Source: Acidovorax radicis N35
GTDB taxonomy: Bacteria > Pseudomonadota > Gammaproteobacteria > Burkholderiales > Burkholderiaceae_C
Length of the DNA: 64,000 bases
Assembly: GCF_000204195.1 (NCBI RefSeq)
Contig: NZ_AFBG01000024.1
Location: forward strand, 124,001-188,000
Reading direction: 5' to 3'
In this document: positions 16,073 to 25,143 of the stretch, one piece after another
Numbering within the stretch: position 1 is the first letter of the stretch
Layout: each line of letters begins with the position of its first letter
Made by a program: the position numbers and the translations under genes
Notes under the pieces: model-generated
Databases searched by the model: none
Seen by the model: the letters and a program-made list of their open reading frames with translations, nothing else
Told to the model about the DNA's origin: nothing

Positions 16073-17698
16073 GTGTCCTACGCCTCAGAAACCCGGCGCC
16101 GCCGCACCTTTGCCATCATTTCCCACCCCGACGCCGGTAAAACGACGCTGACGGAAAAGCTGCTGCTGTTCTCGGGCGCGATCCAGATCGCGGGCGCCGT
16201 CAAGGGCCGCAAAGCCAGCCGCCATGCCACGTCGGACTGGATGGAAATCGAAAAGCAGCGCGGTATCTCGGTGGCCTCTTCGGTCATGCAGATGCTGTAT
16301 CGCGAACACGTGATCAACCTGCTCGACACCCCCGGCCACAAGGACTTCTCTGAAGACACCTACCGCGTGCTCACGGCCGTGGACTCGGCGCTGATGGTGA
16401 TCGACGCGGCCAACGGTGTGGAAGCGCAGACGCGCCGCCTGATCGAGGTCTGCCGCCAGCGCGACACGCCCATCATCACCTTCGTGAACAAGATGGACCG
16501 CGAAGTGCGCGACCCGCTCGACATCCTCGACGAAGTGGAGCGCGAGCTGGGCATGCCCTGCTGCCCCATCACCTGGCCCGTAGGCCAGGGCAAGAGCTTT
16601 GGCGGCATCATCAACCTGCGCACGCAGACCATGACGGTGTTCACCCCCGGCAGCGACCGCGGCCCGAAAGACTTTGAAGTGGTGCCGCTGGCCGAGGCCG
16701 ACAGGCTGCGCAAGCGCTTTGGCCAGCCCTTTGACGATGCGCTGGAGAGCATGGAGCTGGCCGTGGGTGCCTCGGCGGCCTGGAGCCACGAAGACTTCCT
16801 GGCCGGCAAGCTCACACCCGTGTTCTTCGGTTCAGGGGTGAACAATTTCGGTGTGATGGAGGTTCTGGACGCCGTGGTCGACATGTCACCGCCGCCGGGC
16901 CCGCGCGTGAGCACGCTCGAAGTCAACAAACAGCCTGTCGTCAAGACCATCGCGCCCGAGGACGAGGGCTTTGCCGGCGTTGTGTTCAAGGTCCAGGCCA
17001 ACATGGATGCCAACCACCGCGACCGCATCGCCTTCGTGCGCGTGGCCTCGGGCAAGTACATGCCGGGCATGAAGCTCAAGGTGCAGCGCACCTCCAAGGA
17101 ACTACGCCCCACCAGCGTGGTGACCTTCATGAGCCAGCGCCGCGAGGCGGTGGAAGAAGCCTACGCGGGCGACATCATCGGCTTTACCACCCACGGCGGC
17201 GTGCAGCTGGGCGACACCATCACCGACGGCGCCAACCTGCAGTTCACCGGCCTGCCGTTCTTCGCCCCGGAAATGTTCATGACCGTGGTGCTCAAGAACC
17301 CCTTGCGCACCAAGCAGCTGCAGCAGGGCCTGGCCCAGCTGGGTGAGGAAGGCGCGATCCAGGTCTTCAAGCCCGACGCCGGCGGCAACATGCTGCTGGG
17401 CGCCGTGGGCCAGCTGCAGTTCGAAGTGGTGCAGCACCGCCTGAAGGCCGAGTACGACGCCGACGTGCGTCTGGAAGGTTGCCAGTACACGGGCGCCCGC
17501 TGGATCACCGCGGACAACGCGGCCGACCTGCGCGCCTTCACCGACGCCTATCCGCTGCGCCTGGCGCACGATGCGGCGGACACGCTGGCCTATCTGTGCA
17601 CCAGCCCGTATGACGTGCGTCTGGCGCAGGAGCGGTTTCCCAAGATCCACTTCCACCCGCTGCGCGAGCATGCGGGGCTGGCGCTGCAAGGAGCCTAG
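16073..17698 (+). CDS. prfC: Peptide chain release factor 3
   Basis: A 541-residue translational GTPase that removes RF1/RF2 from the ribosome after termination. The P-loop SHPDAGKTTLTEKLL is at about 17-31, then RGISVASSVMQ (switch I), DTPGHKDFSEDTYR (switch II) and FVNKMDREVRDP (NKxD). Start is GTG 16073. The 149 bases upstream carry no gene. Length and motifs are canonical. Confidence 0.97.
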   Translation: MSYASETRRRRTFAIISHPDAGKTTLTEKLLLFSGAIQIAGAVKGRKASRHATSDWMEIEKQRGISVASSVMQMLYREHVINLLDTPGHKDFSEDTYRVLTAVDSALMVIDAANGVEAQTRRLIEVCRQRDTPIITFVNKMDREVRDPLDILDEVERELGMPCCPITWPVGQGKSFGGIINLRTQTMTVFTPGSDRGPKDFEVVPLAEADRLRKRFGQPFDDALESMELAVGASAAWSHEDFLAGKLTPVFFGSGVNNFGVMEVLDAVVDMSPPPGPRVSTLEVNKQPVVKTIAPEDEGFAGVVFKVQANMDANHRDRIAFVRVASGKYMPGMKLKVQRTSKELRPTSVVTFMSQRREAVEEAYAGDIIGFTTHGGVQLGDTITDGANLQFTGLPFFAPEMFMTVVLKNPLRTKQLQQGLAQLGEEGAIQVFKPDAGGNMLLGAVGQLQFEVVQHRLKAEYDADVRLEGCQYTGARWITADNAADLRAFTDAYPLRLAHDAADTLAYLCTSPYDVRLAQERFPKIHFHPLREHAGLALQGA

Positions 17699-17778
17699 CC
17701 CGCACAAGATGGGAAGTTATTGCGCAGTCAGACCCTTTGTTTTTCCTTGCGCAGACACGACTCGCCCAGCCCTCCACC

Positions 17779-18744
17779 ATGGAACAGCCACCACTGAAGC
17801 CCCGTCCTGCCTCGTTGACGATCATCTGCCCGATGAAGAACGAGGCCGGCAATCTCGCTGCTTTTCTTGCCCGCCTGGTCCCTGTTTTGGAATCGGCTGC
17901 GGACACCTATGAAGTCGTGTGCATCAACGACGGCAGCAGTGACGACACCCTGTCACGCTTGCTGCTGGCGAGGGAGCAGAACCCCCACCTGCGCATTGCC
18001 GACCTGTCGAGGAATTTCGGCAAAGAGGCGGCACTCACCTGCGGCATCGAGTTGGCGAGGGGCGACGTCCTCATCCCGATGGACGCTGATCTTCAACACC
18101 CGCCCGAAGCTATTCCAGAAATGGTGTCCCGCTGGCGCGAAGGCTACGAAGTGGTCCTGGCGAAACGGCAAAGCCGTGAAGCGGAACATTGGGCTCGCCG
18201 CAAGACCGCCGGGTGGTTTTACAGCTTGCAGAACCAGATTTCCGAAGTCGATATTCCCGCAGACGTCGGCGATTTTCGGCTCATGGACCGCAAGGTCGTC
18301 GAAGCCCTTAAAAGACTGCCCGAACGCCGCCGCTTCATGAAGGGCCTGTTCGCTTGGGCCGGCTTCCGGCAAACGACGGTGACTTTTGTCTGCGAGCCCC
18401 GTTTTGCGGGCGCCAGCAAATTCTCGGGATGGCGTTTGTGGAACTTCGCCCTGGAAGGGATCACCTCGTTCTCCACGGTCCCGCTTCGCATCTGGACTTA
18501 CATCGGTTCCACCATTTCCGCCCTGGCCCTCGTCTATGCCATCTTCCTGTTGCTCAAGACTTTGATCCTGGGGCGTGATGTGCCGGGCTACGCCTCCCTG
18601 ATCACATCCGTCCTGTTCCTCGGTGGACTGCAGCTCGCGGGGCTTGGCGTGCTCGGTGAGTACATCGGCCGCATCTACGGGGAAGTGAAGCAGCGGCCCA
18701 TTTATATTATTCGCGACCTCTATGACTTTCCGGATCGCTCCTGA
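17779..18744 (+). CDS. gtrB: GtrB-like polyprenyl-phosphate glycosyltransferase
   Basis: A 321-residue family-2 glycosyltransferase of the DPM1/GtrB type, which transfers a sugar from a nucleotide donor to undecaprenyl phosphate on the inner face of the membrane. LTIICPMKNEAGNL opens the catalytic domain; MDADLQHPPE carries the DxD metal site; RFAGASKFSGW is typical of GtrB. Two C-terminal membrane helices lie at about 235-260 and 270-295. I start at ATG 17779; an open extension to 17737 lacks family sequence. It overlaps gtrA by 23 bases. Confidence 0.9.
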   Translation: MEQPPLKPRPASLTIICPMKNEAGNLAAFLARLVPVLESAADTYEVVCINDGSSDDTLSRLLLAREQNPHLRIADLSRNFGKEAALTCGIELARGDVLIPMDADLQHPPEAIPEMVSRWREGYEVVLAKRQSREAEHWARRKTAGWFYSLQNQISEVDIPADVGDFRLMDRKVVEALKRLPERRRFMKGLFAWAGFRQTTVTFVCEPRFAGASKFSGWRLWNFALEGITSFSTVPLRIWTYIGSTISALALVYAIFLLLKTLILGRDVPGYASLITSVLFLGGLQLAGLGVLGEYIGRIYGEVKQRPIYIIRDLYDFPDRS

Positions 18745-19114
18745 CTCCTTGGCGGGCAAGATTGCCAAGTTTTCTGGCATCGGTGTGATCAATACGCTGA
18801 TCCATACGGCCGTCGTCGTCCTGTCCGTCGAGCGCTTCGGGGTTCACCCGTCCATCGCCAACGCCATCGCGTTTGTGGCGGCCAACAGCTTTTCCTATTG
18901 GGCAAACCGCCGCTGGAACTTCAAGACAGAGGCATCACTGGGGCAATACGGGCGCTTTCTCCTTGTATCCCTGGCCGGGCTTGCCATCACAGTGCTGGTC
19001 AGCGGGTTTGCGGCTTGGGCAGGCTGGCATTACCTGGTGGGGCTCGGACTGGTCTTCGTCGCGCTTCCGGCGCTCACTTTCCTCCTCCATTGGCGATGGA
19101 CGTTCAAGCGCTGA
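18722..19114 (+). CDS. gtrA: GtrA family flippase-like membrane protein
   Basis: A 130-residue protein with four predicted membrane helices and the conserved GtrA blocks FSGIGVINTLIH, AFVAANSFSYWANRRWNF and the C-terminal FLLHWRWTFKR. GtrA proteins are thought to flip the sugar-charged undecaprenyl phosphate outward. The gene overlaps gtrB by 23 bases and the next gene by 19 bases, so all three are co-translated. Confidence 0.93.
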   Translation: MTFRIAPDSLAGKIAKFSGIGVINTLIHTAVVVLSVERFGVHPSIANAIAFVAANSFSYWANRRWNFKTEASLGQYGRFLLVSLAGLAITVLVSGFAAWAGWHYLVGLGLVFVALPALTFLLHWRWTFKR

Positions 19115-20559
19115 AAACCGCGTGGCTCGCGCTGCGCGAGCACATCGACCGCCACCCCTGGACCGAATATCTCGGCGCCACACTGCTTCTGTCCCTGCTC
19201 ACCCTGCTGGCCCATGGCGCATCACTCCAGGGATCTTGGCGCTGGGATGACGGCGCCCACCTGAGCTACGCGGCCCAACACACACCCTGGCAATATTTCT
19301 TGGAGCCCCACATTGCCCAGGGGCACTCCAGCGCCAATGTCGCTCCATGGAACCTGCTGTTCTACGACATCAACCTGAGCTTGTTCGGCATGTCCGCCGC
19401 GGGCCACTACGCGCACTTGCTGCTGCTCGTGGGGCTGGGAGCCGCGTTGTTCTATGCCGTGTTGCGAGAGTGGCTGGCGCCCCTGCCCGCGCTGATCGGC
19501 GCCATTGCGCTGCTGCTCGGCAAGCCCACGGCCCACATCGCAGCGGGCCTGATGCACGGGCACTATGCGACCGGCTTCGTATTCGCCATGCTGTCGATAC
19601 TGGGCTGGACCCGGTATCTCAAAGGTGGACGCGGATACTGGCTGGCGCTGTCCGCCCTCGCCTACCTGCTGGCGACTACCTGCAAGGAAGTCTATGTACC
19701 CCTGGTCGTGCTCTTGCCCTTCCTGCCCGTGGGCACGCTGCGGCAACGGGTGCGCGCGGTGATACCGTTCGTGCTGATTGCACTGGCCTACATGGGGTGG
19801 CGCTACCTGCTGCTAGGGCGCCTCATGGGTGGCTACAGCCAGGGGGTTTTTGATGCCGGCGAGGCCCTGCGCCAGTTGCTCAGGGTTCCCAAATTGCTCC
19901 TCGGCTCCAAACCGCCCGGCAACATCCTTGCCGTTGTATTTCTCGGCCTTTTGTGCCTTGCAGCCGCAAAGCGACGGCTCCATGGACCTGTGCTTTTCGT
20001 GTCCTTGGGCATCGTCCTGCTGCCTCTGATACCGCTGACGGCTTTTCCGGGAATTCACAGTCCAGACCGCTATCTGTTCGTGCCGTGGATTGCGTTTTCG
20101 GCCTGTCTGGCGGCCATCTGGCCCCGAGAGGCACGCCCTGCTGCTGCCCTTGTCGGAAGCGCTGCGCTTGTTGCGGCCCTGGCGGGTGTGCATGCGCAGG
20201 AGACCCAGGCGCTCAGGCCCAACCTGGCGTATTGGGACACGCTGTATCGCTTTGCGCTGTCGCTCGACAAAGAGCGGCAGGCCATATTCGTAGTCCCAGA
20301 GTTCGGAGGCACCGATGATGGATACAAACGCTCTGTACTGATCCGCGCCCGAAACACCGCCGATCTTTTTGCGCCGAAGCCACAGCCAGGCAATTTGCAC
20401 GTCGTGGACGAAAAGGGCCGTGGCCTGGAGCAGATCCCATCGGCCACCCTGCAGCTTTTTGAGTTCCGTGACGGGGACATGGTGCCCATGTCCGCCGAAA
20501 GGGTTGCAGAAAAATTCCCGAGCCTGACGCGCGGGAAAACGGCCCCAAGTACCGGTTAG
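19096..20559 (+). CDS. Polytopic membrane protein, probable GT-C glycosyltransferase (third gene of gtr cassette)
   Basis: A 487-residue protein with about ten hydrophobic helices and a C-terminal soluble domain of about 100 residues. After the first helix the loop contains SWRWDDGAHLSY; paired acidic residues there are the expected metal or catalytic site of GT-C enzymes that use lipid-linked sugars on the outer face. The reading frame starts at ATG 19096 inside gtrA. In phage-type gtr operons the third gene is the specific transferase that attaches the sugar to O-antigen or another polymer. I do not recognise the family closely, so the acceptor is unknown. Confidence 0.75.
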   Translation: MDVQALKTAWLALREHIDRHPWTEYLGATLLLSLLTLLAHGASLQGSWRWDDGAHLSYAAQHTPWQYFLEPHIAQGHSSANVAPWNLLFYDINLSLFGMSAAGHYAHLLLLVGLGAALFYAVLREWLAPLPALIGAIALLLGKPTAHIAAGLMHGHYATGFVFAMLSILGWTRYLKGGRGYWLALSALAYLLATTCKEVYVPLVVLLPFLPVGTLRQRVRAVIPFVLIALAYMGWRYLLLGRLMGGYSQGVFDAGEALRQLLRVPKLLLGSKPPGNILAVVFLGLLCLAAAKRRLHGPVLFVSLGIVLLPLIPLTAFPGIHSPDRYLFVPWIAFSACLAAIWPREARPAAALVGSAALVAALAGVHAQETQALRPNLAYWDTLYRFALSLDKERQAIFVVPEFGGTDDGYKRSVLIRARNTADLFAPKPQPGNLHVVDEKGRGLEQIPSATLQLFEFRDGDMVPMSAERVAEKFPSLTRGKTAPSTG

Positions 20560-20647
20560 GAGTGGGCATCTCTTCGCCCACAGGGAGAAGCGCAAGCCCG
20601 AGCGGCAGCCCTCCGTGATTTTCACCAACGCCCACCTTGCCATCGCC

Positions 20648-21475
20648 ATGCCTACCCATTCCCCCATGCTCCCATTGAGTGCCTGGAGTCCACCCGCCCG
20701 CCTCGTCGGCGTGCTCACCGACATCGACGACACGCTGACCACCGAGGGCGCTGTGCCTGCGCCCGTCTTGCAAGCGATGGAAGCACTCAAGGCCCGGGGA
20801 CTGGCAGTGATTCCCATCACCGGCCGCCCCGTAGGCTGGAGCGAGCCCTTTGCAGCTACCTGGCCTGTGGACGCCATCGTGGCCGAGAATGGTGCTGTAG
20901 CCCTGCAACGCAGACCAGACAATCGCGATGCGCTATCAAAACGATACCAACAGGATGCAGCCACGCGCGCAACCCATTTCGCCCGCATGCAGCAAGTGCT
21001 CGCCGACATCGAAGCCAGGGTGCCCGGCGCCCGCCGCGCGACCGACTCGCCCGGACGCGAAACGGACATCGCCATCGACCACAGCGAGTTCACGCACCTG
21101 CCCCAAGCGCGCATCGACCAATGCGTGGCGATCCTGCGCGCCGCAGGCATGAACGCCACCGTGAGCAGCATCCACATCAACGGCTGGTTCGGGGCGCACA
21201 ACAAGCTGGAGGGCGCGCGCTGGATCGTGCGCGAGTTGCTGGGGCGCGACCTCGACGCAGAGATCGACCGCTGGGTATATGTGGGCGACTCGACCAACGA
21301 CCAGCTCATGTTCGAGCACTTTCCCCACAGCGTGGGGGTGGCCAACATCGCGCGCTTTGTGCCACAACTGCAGCACCTGCCACGCTATGTGACAGAGGGC
21401 GAACGTGGCGCAGGGTTTGCCGAGGTGGCGCGGGCGATCCTGGCGGGCCGGGATCGGGGCGAGCGCTGCCCTTGA
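20648..21475 (+). CDS. HAD-IIB family hydrolase (sugar phosphatase-like)
   Basis: A protein of about 275 residues with the HAD nucleophile block LTDIDDTLTTEG, motif II PITGRPVGW and motif IV YVGDSTNDQLMF. The cap between residues 90 and 190 is of the C2B (Cof/sucrose-phosphatase/MPGP) type. Close families remove phosphate from sugar phosphates or phosphoglycerates; the substrate is not clear. The start is uncertain among GTG 20615, ATG 20648 and ATG 20666. It follows the gtr cassette by about 90 bases but is probably independent. Confidence 0.82.
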   Translation: MPTHSPMLPLSAWSPPARLVGVLTDIDDTLTTEGAVPAPVLQAMEALKARGLAVIPITGRPVGWSEPFAATWPVDAIVAENGAVALQRRPDNRDALSKRYQQDAATRATHFARMQQVLADIEARVPGARRATDSPGRETDIAIDHSEFTHLPQARIDQCVAILRAAGMNATVSSIHINGWFGAHNKLEGARWIVRELLGRDLDAEIDRWVYVGDSTNDQLMFEHFPHSVGVANIARFVPQLQHLPRYVTEGERGAGFAEVARAILAGRDRGERCP

Positions 21476-21513
21476 CGCAACCTCGGCCGAGAAATTTTGA
21501 ATAAAAATACGGC

Positions 21514-21557
21514 CTGGCGCTTGATAGACAAGCACCAATAGCTATATTTTTAATAGC
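21514..21557 (+). repeat. 44-nt dispersed repeat (intergenic)
   Basis: A well-preserved copy, ending AGCTATATTTTTAATAGC exactly like the copy at 31639-31682. It lies between the convergent HAD and ROK genes in an AT-rich strip; the A/T-rich arms could serve as a terminator. Confidence 0.8.
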
Positions 21558-21582
21558 AAATCTTCACCGCCCCATGCCCTGC

Positions 21583-22824
21583 TCAGGCCTTTAGGAAGAT
21601 GTCCGTATCCGGTGCAAAGCAGGCGTGCAAGGGCAGCAGCGCCCCCCCCAGCGCCCGGGCGTCTGAGCCCATGGTGCCCAGTTCCAGCCGGGGCGGCTGG
21701 TGCAGGCCTTCCCAGTTGTAGTCGGCCAGCGCGTGGCGGGCGCCTTCGCACAGGGCCTGCAGCAGCTCGGGGGCTGCGGCGCCATCGACCACCACGGCGT
21801 CCAGATCCAAAAACGCGGTGGCCGAGACGATGCAGTGCGCCAAGCCCGCCGCAGCGCGCGCAATCCAGCCCCGGCTGTGTTCCAGCCACGGGGCCTGCAG
21901 CACACGCTTGTCGTAGGCAGCCATGGGGTCGAGGCCATGTTCGCGAAAGCGCTGCTCCAGCTCCCACAGCGATGCCTGGCTGATGAGCTGCGCGGGGGCC
22001 TGCCCGGGAAGGGCTGGTGACAGCGGCAGCGAGGCCACCGCGCCCGCGTTGCCATGCAAGCCCCGGTGCAGGTGCGAGTTGATGACCAGCCCGCCGCCCA
22101 CAAAGGTGTCCATGAACAGGTACAGAAAACTCGGGATATCGCGCCCGCGCCCCTGCAGCAGCTCGGCCACGCAGGCGGCCGAGGTGTCCTTGGCAAAGCT
22201 CACGGGCAGCTCGGTCATCTGCTGCACCTGCTCCGCGAGGTCGATGCTGTTCCAGGCCTCCGACTGGGCCTCCGTCAGGCCCAGCATGCGGTGCCAGCCA
22301 CCAAGCTGGAACGGCGCGGCCACGCCCACCCCCACCACACGCGAACGCAGCGGACCCAGGCCGTCGAGCAGCTGGTGCAGGTGCTTGCGGATGGCGGGCA
22401 GCAGCACGTCGATGTCAGGGAAGGCGTAGTCCAGCACCACGCGTTCACGCACATGGCCGGTGAAGTCCACCAGCAGCCAATCTGCGCTGCGGCGGCCGAT
22501 CTTGATGCCGATGGCAAAGGCGCCGTCGGGGTTGAGACCAATCGGCACCGAGGGCTGGCCCACGCGGCCGCGCACGGGCGCTTCGCGGCGCAGCAACTGG
22601 TCTTCGTCGAGCCGGGCGGTGATGAGGCCGATGGTCTGCGCCGTGAGGCCCGTGACCCGCGCCATCTCGGCCTTGGCCAGACTGCCGTGGGTGCGCAGCG
22701 CCTGCAGCACCACCCGCTCGTTGAACTGGCGCAGCCCCACGTGGTTGGAGCCGCGCTGGCGCAGCAGCGCGGGGCTGGCGGCAGCGTTGTCAACAGGGAG
22801 GGGGGAAGCGTCGGTGTCCAGCAT
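21583..22824 (-). CDS. ROK family transcriptional regulator
   Basis: A 413-residue NagC/XylR-type protein. The N-terminal winged helix-turn-helix (about 40-95) contains LAKAEMARVTGLTAQTIGLI. The ROK sugar-binding domain follows, with FAIGIKIGRR, VGVGVAAPF and VGGGLVINSHLHRG. The usual ROK zinc cluster (CxCGxxGC) is not visible, so zinc binding may be lost. It lies 13 bases after fucU at the end of the sugar ABC operon and is the obvious regulator of the locus, with the palindrome at 26272-26288 as a likely site. Confidence 0.9.
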   Translation of the reverse strand: MLDTDASPLPVDNAAASPALLRQRGSNHVGLRQFNERVVLQALRTHGSLAKAEMARVTGLTAQTIGLITARLDEDQLLRREAPVRGRVGQPSVPIGLNPDGAFAIGIKIGRRSADWLLVDFTGHVRERVVLDYAFPDIDVLLPAIRKHLHQLLDGLGPLRSRVVGVGVAAPFQLGGWHRMLGLTEAQSEAWNSIDLAEQVQQMTELPVSFAKDTSAACVAELLQGRGRDIPSFLYLFMDTFVGGGLVINSHLHRGLHGNAGAVASLPLSPALPGQAPAQLISQASLWELEQRFREHGLDPMAAYDKRVLQAPWLEHSRGWIARAAAGLAHCIVSATAFLDLDAVVVDGAAAPELLQALCEGARHALADYNWEGLHQPPRLELGTMGSDARALGGALLPLHACFAPDTDIFLKA

Positions 22825-22837
22825 GGCGGCGAATCAA

Positions 22838-23290
22838 TCAGGCACTCAGAGTGTCGCCGATGACGCCCTTGCGCAGCAGGAAATTGCCCCAGGGCTGGCG
22901 TTCGCCAGTCACCACGATGGCGTAGGCCTTTTTGACGCGTTCGTAGAACGCAAAACGCTCCACGCCTTCGGCCTGCTCGCTGGTCACGCCCTCGCGTGCC
23001 AGCACGTCCATGGTTTCGCGCTGCAGGGCTGAGCGGTACGGCGCCTCGGTGCCGCCCACCTGCATGTAGGCCACGGGGTGCGGCACGTCCTGCGCCAGGG
23101 GCAGCACGCTGGCCACCGCTTGCACGGCACGCGCCATGCCAATGCCGGGCAGGCGCAGCACGGGCTTGCCCGCGCCCAGGCTCATGGCGGTGAAGTTGGC
23201 GTCGGCCAAAACAATGGCGTCGTCATGGCCCATCTCGGCCAGCACCTTGAGCAGGTCGGGGGTCAGCAGGGGGTCGATATTTTTCAGCAT
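22838..23290 (-). CDS. fucU: RbsD/FucU family sugar mutarotase
   Basis: A 150-residue protein that interconverts sugar anomers. It follows FucU rather than RbsD: MLKNIDPLLTPDLLKVLAEMGH at the N-terminus, VLADANF, RFAFYERVKKAYAIVVTGE and GNFLLRKGVI. It stands three bases from the ATPase gene in the sugar uptake operon, where it would speed conversion of the imported anomer to the form used by the kinase. Confidence 0.92.
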   Translation of the reverse strand: MLKNIDPLLTPDLLKVLAEMGHDDAIVLADANFTAMSLGAGKPVLRLPGIGMARAVQAVASVLPLAQDVPHPVAYMQVGGTEAPYRSALQRETMDVLAREGVTSEQAEGVERFAFYERVKKAYAIVVTGERQPWGNFLLRKGVIGDTLSA

Positions 23291-23293
23291 GGT

Positions 23294-24100
23294 TCAGGCA
23301 AGGCATTCAGCGGGCAGGTCGGACGCCGCCATGGCACCGGTCATCACGGCCACGGTGTCGCTCATGCTGATCTTCTTGGGGTTGACGATGGCGGCGCGCT
23401 TGCCCAGGCGGGCGATGTGGATGCGGTCGGCAATCTCGAACACATGGGGCATGTTGTGGCTGATGAGAATCACAGGCAGGCCCTTGTCGCGCACGCGGCG
23501 GATCAGCTCCAGCACCATGTTGCCCTCCTTCACGCCCAGGGCGGCGGTGGGCTCGTCCATGATGACCACATGGCGCGCAAACGCTGCCGCGCGCGCCACG
23601 GCCACGCACTGGCGCTGGCCGCCCGAGAGGGTCTCCACCGCCTGCGTCATCGAGCGGATGCCGACCTTCAGCTCGGCCATGCGGGCCACGCTTTCTTCGA
23701 GCATCTTTTTCTTGTCGAGCATGCGCAGCGCGCTGCCCAGCAGTCCGGGGCGGCGCAGTTCGCGGCCGAGGAACAGGTTTTCGGCAATCGTCATGGCCGG
23801 GGCCACGGCCAGGTCCTGGTACACGGTTTCGATGCCCGCGCGGCGTGCGTCGATGGGGCTCTTGAACTGGATGCGCTGGCCGTCGAGCAGGATCTCGCCT
23901 TCGTCGGGCACGGTGGCGCCCGACAGTGCCTTGATCAGGCTCGACTTGCCCGCGCCGTTGTCGCCGATCACGGCCAGGATTTCACCGGCGCGCAGTTCAA
24001 AGTCGGCGCCATCCAACGCGGTGACCTGCCCATAGCGCTTGACCAGGCCCTTGGCCTGCATGACCAGCGGGGCGTTCGTGGTGTGTGGGGAGTTGGCCAT
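23294..24100 (-). CDS. Sugar ABC transporter ATP-binding protein (FrcA-like, single domain)
   Basis: A 268-residue ATPase. Walker A GDNGAGKSSL is at about 45-54, the Q-loop in VYQDLAV, the signature LSGGQRQ and Walker B VVIMDEPT. Most ribose-type sugar ATPases are fused doubles of about 500 residues; a single domain of this size matches the FrcA fructose transporter type. The start at ATG 24100 is two bases after the permease stop. Next to it are fucU and the permease. Confidence 0.93.
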   Translation of the reverse strand: MANSPHTTNAPLVMQAKGLVKRYGQVTALDGADFELRAGEILAVIGDNGAGKSSLIKALSGATVPDEGEILLDGQRIQFKSPIDARRAGIETVYQDLAVAPAMTIAENLFLGRELRRPGLLGSALRMLDKKKMLEESVARMAELKVGIRSMTQAVETLSGGQRQCVAVARAAAFARHVVIMDEPTAALGVKEGNMVLELIRRVRDKGLPVILISHNMPHVFEIADRIHIARLGKRAAIVNPKKISMSDTVAVMTGAMAASDLPAECLA

Positions 24101-24102
24101 GA

Positions 24103-25062
24103 TCAACGCACTCCTTTGCGCGAGAGTTGGTCGGTGGCCACGGCCAGGATCACGAGGATGCCGGTGACCAGGATCTGGTAGACCGACGACACGCCCATCA
24201 GCGTGAGCCCGTTGCGGAACACGCCCACAATCAGCGCCCCCACCAGCGTGCCCAGGATGACGCCGCGCCCGCCAAACAGGCTGGTGCCGCCCAGCACCAC
24301 GGCGCTGATGGCATCGAGGTTTTCGGTCTGGCCCGCGTTGGGGTCACCCGCGCCGGTGCGGGCCACCGACAGCACCGACGCGATGCCGTAGAACAGGCCC
24401 GCCAGCACATACACGCCCAGCAGCACCTTGTCGGTGGCGATGCCAGTGAGGCGCGTGGCTTCGGGGCTGTTGCCCACGGCGTAGACATGGCGGCCGGGCG
24501 CGGTCTCGCGCAGCGCAAACCAGGTGACGAGGTACAGGGCCAGCATGAGCACCGCCCCCCACACGATGGCGGTCTGCCCCAGCTGGAAGGTGTTGCCCAG
24601 CGCGGTCATGCCCGCAGGGATGTCGGTGATGGTCTGCGCGCCCGAGTACAGCTGCGTGGCGGCAAACGCGATATTGAGCGTGCCCAGCGTGACGATGAAG
24701 GGCGGCAGCTTGATCTTGGTGACCAGCAGGCCGTTGATCAGGCCGAACAGCATGGTCACCGCCATGCCACACGCAATCGCCACGGGGGCCGAAAGGCCGT
24801 AGTCCGCCGCCATCTTGGTCATCACGATGCCGCCCAGCGCCATCACCATGCCACACGACAGATCAATGCCCGCCGTGAGGATGACCAGCGTCTGGCCGAT
24901 GGCGATGACCGCCACCACCATGACCTGCTGCAGGATGAGCGCGAAGTTCTGCGCCGACAGAAAGCGTTCGCTCTGCGTGGCAAAAAAGGCGCACGCCAGG
25001 ATCAGCGCGATGAACGGCCCCAGCGTGGCCAGGGGCGGTAGTTTGAAAGCGGGCGATGTCAT
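24103..25062 (-). CDS. Sugar ABC transporter permease (RbsC/FrcC family)
   Basis: A 319-residue permease with about ten membrane helices. Family blocks: VIAIGQTLVILTAGIDLSCG, PFIVTLGTLNIA, YAVGNSPEATRLTGI, and AVVLGGTSLFGGRGVILGT. The real start is ATG 25062 (MTSPAFKLPP) with GGAG upstream; a longer open frame to 25128 is not supported. It works with the binding protein upstream and the ATPase downstream. Confidence 0.94.
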   Translation of the reverse strand: MTSPAFKLPPLATLGPFIALILACAFFATQSERFLSAQNFALILQQVMVVAVIAIGQTLVILTAGIDLSCGMVMALGGIVMTKMAADYGLSAPVAIACGMAVTMLFGLINGLLVTKIKLPPFIVTLGTLNIAFAATQLYSGAQTITDIPAGMTALGNTFQLGQTAIVWGAVLMLALYLVTWFALRETAPGRHVYAVGNSPEATRLTGIATDKVLLGVYVLAGLFYGIASVLSVARTGAGDPNAGQTENLDAISAVVLGGTSLFGGRGVILGTLVGALIVGVFRNGLTLMGVSSVYQILVTGILVILAVATDQLSRKGVR

Positions 25063-25143
25063 GGCGGCTCCGGGCGGGTGGCTAAATTGGGCACTCAGGC
25101 AGGCCCCTGCAGGGCTGCCTGGTCCCACATCAAAAGGGACGTG

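Noticed and set aside
17700-20600. The gtr cassette as part of a prophage or island
   Set aside because: There is no integrase, tRNA end, direct repeat or phage gene on either side, and the flanking genes are ordinary housekeeping genes.
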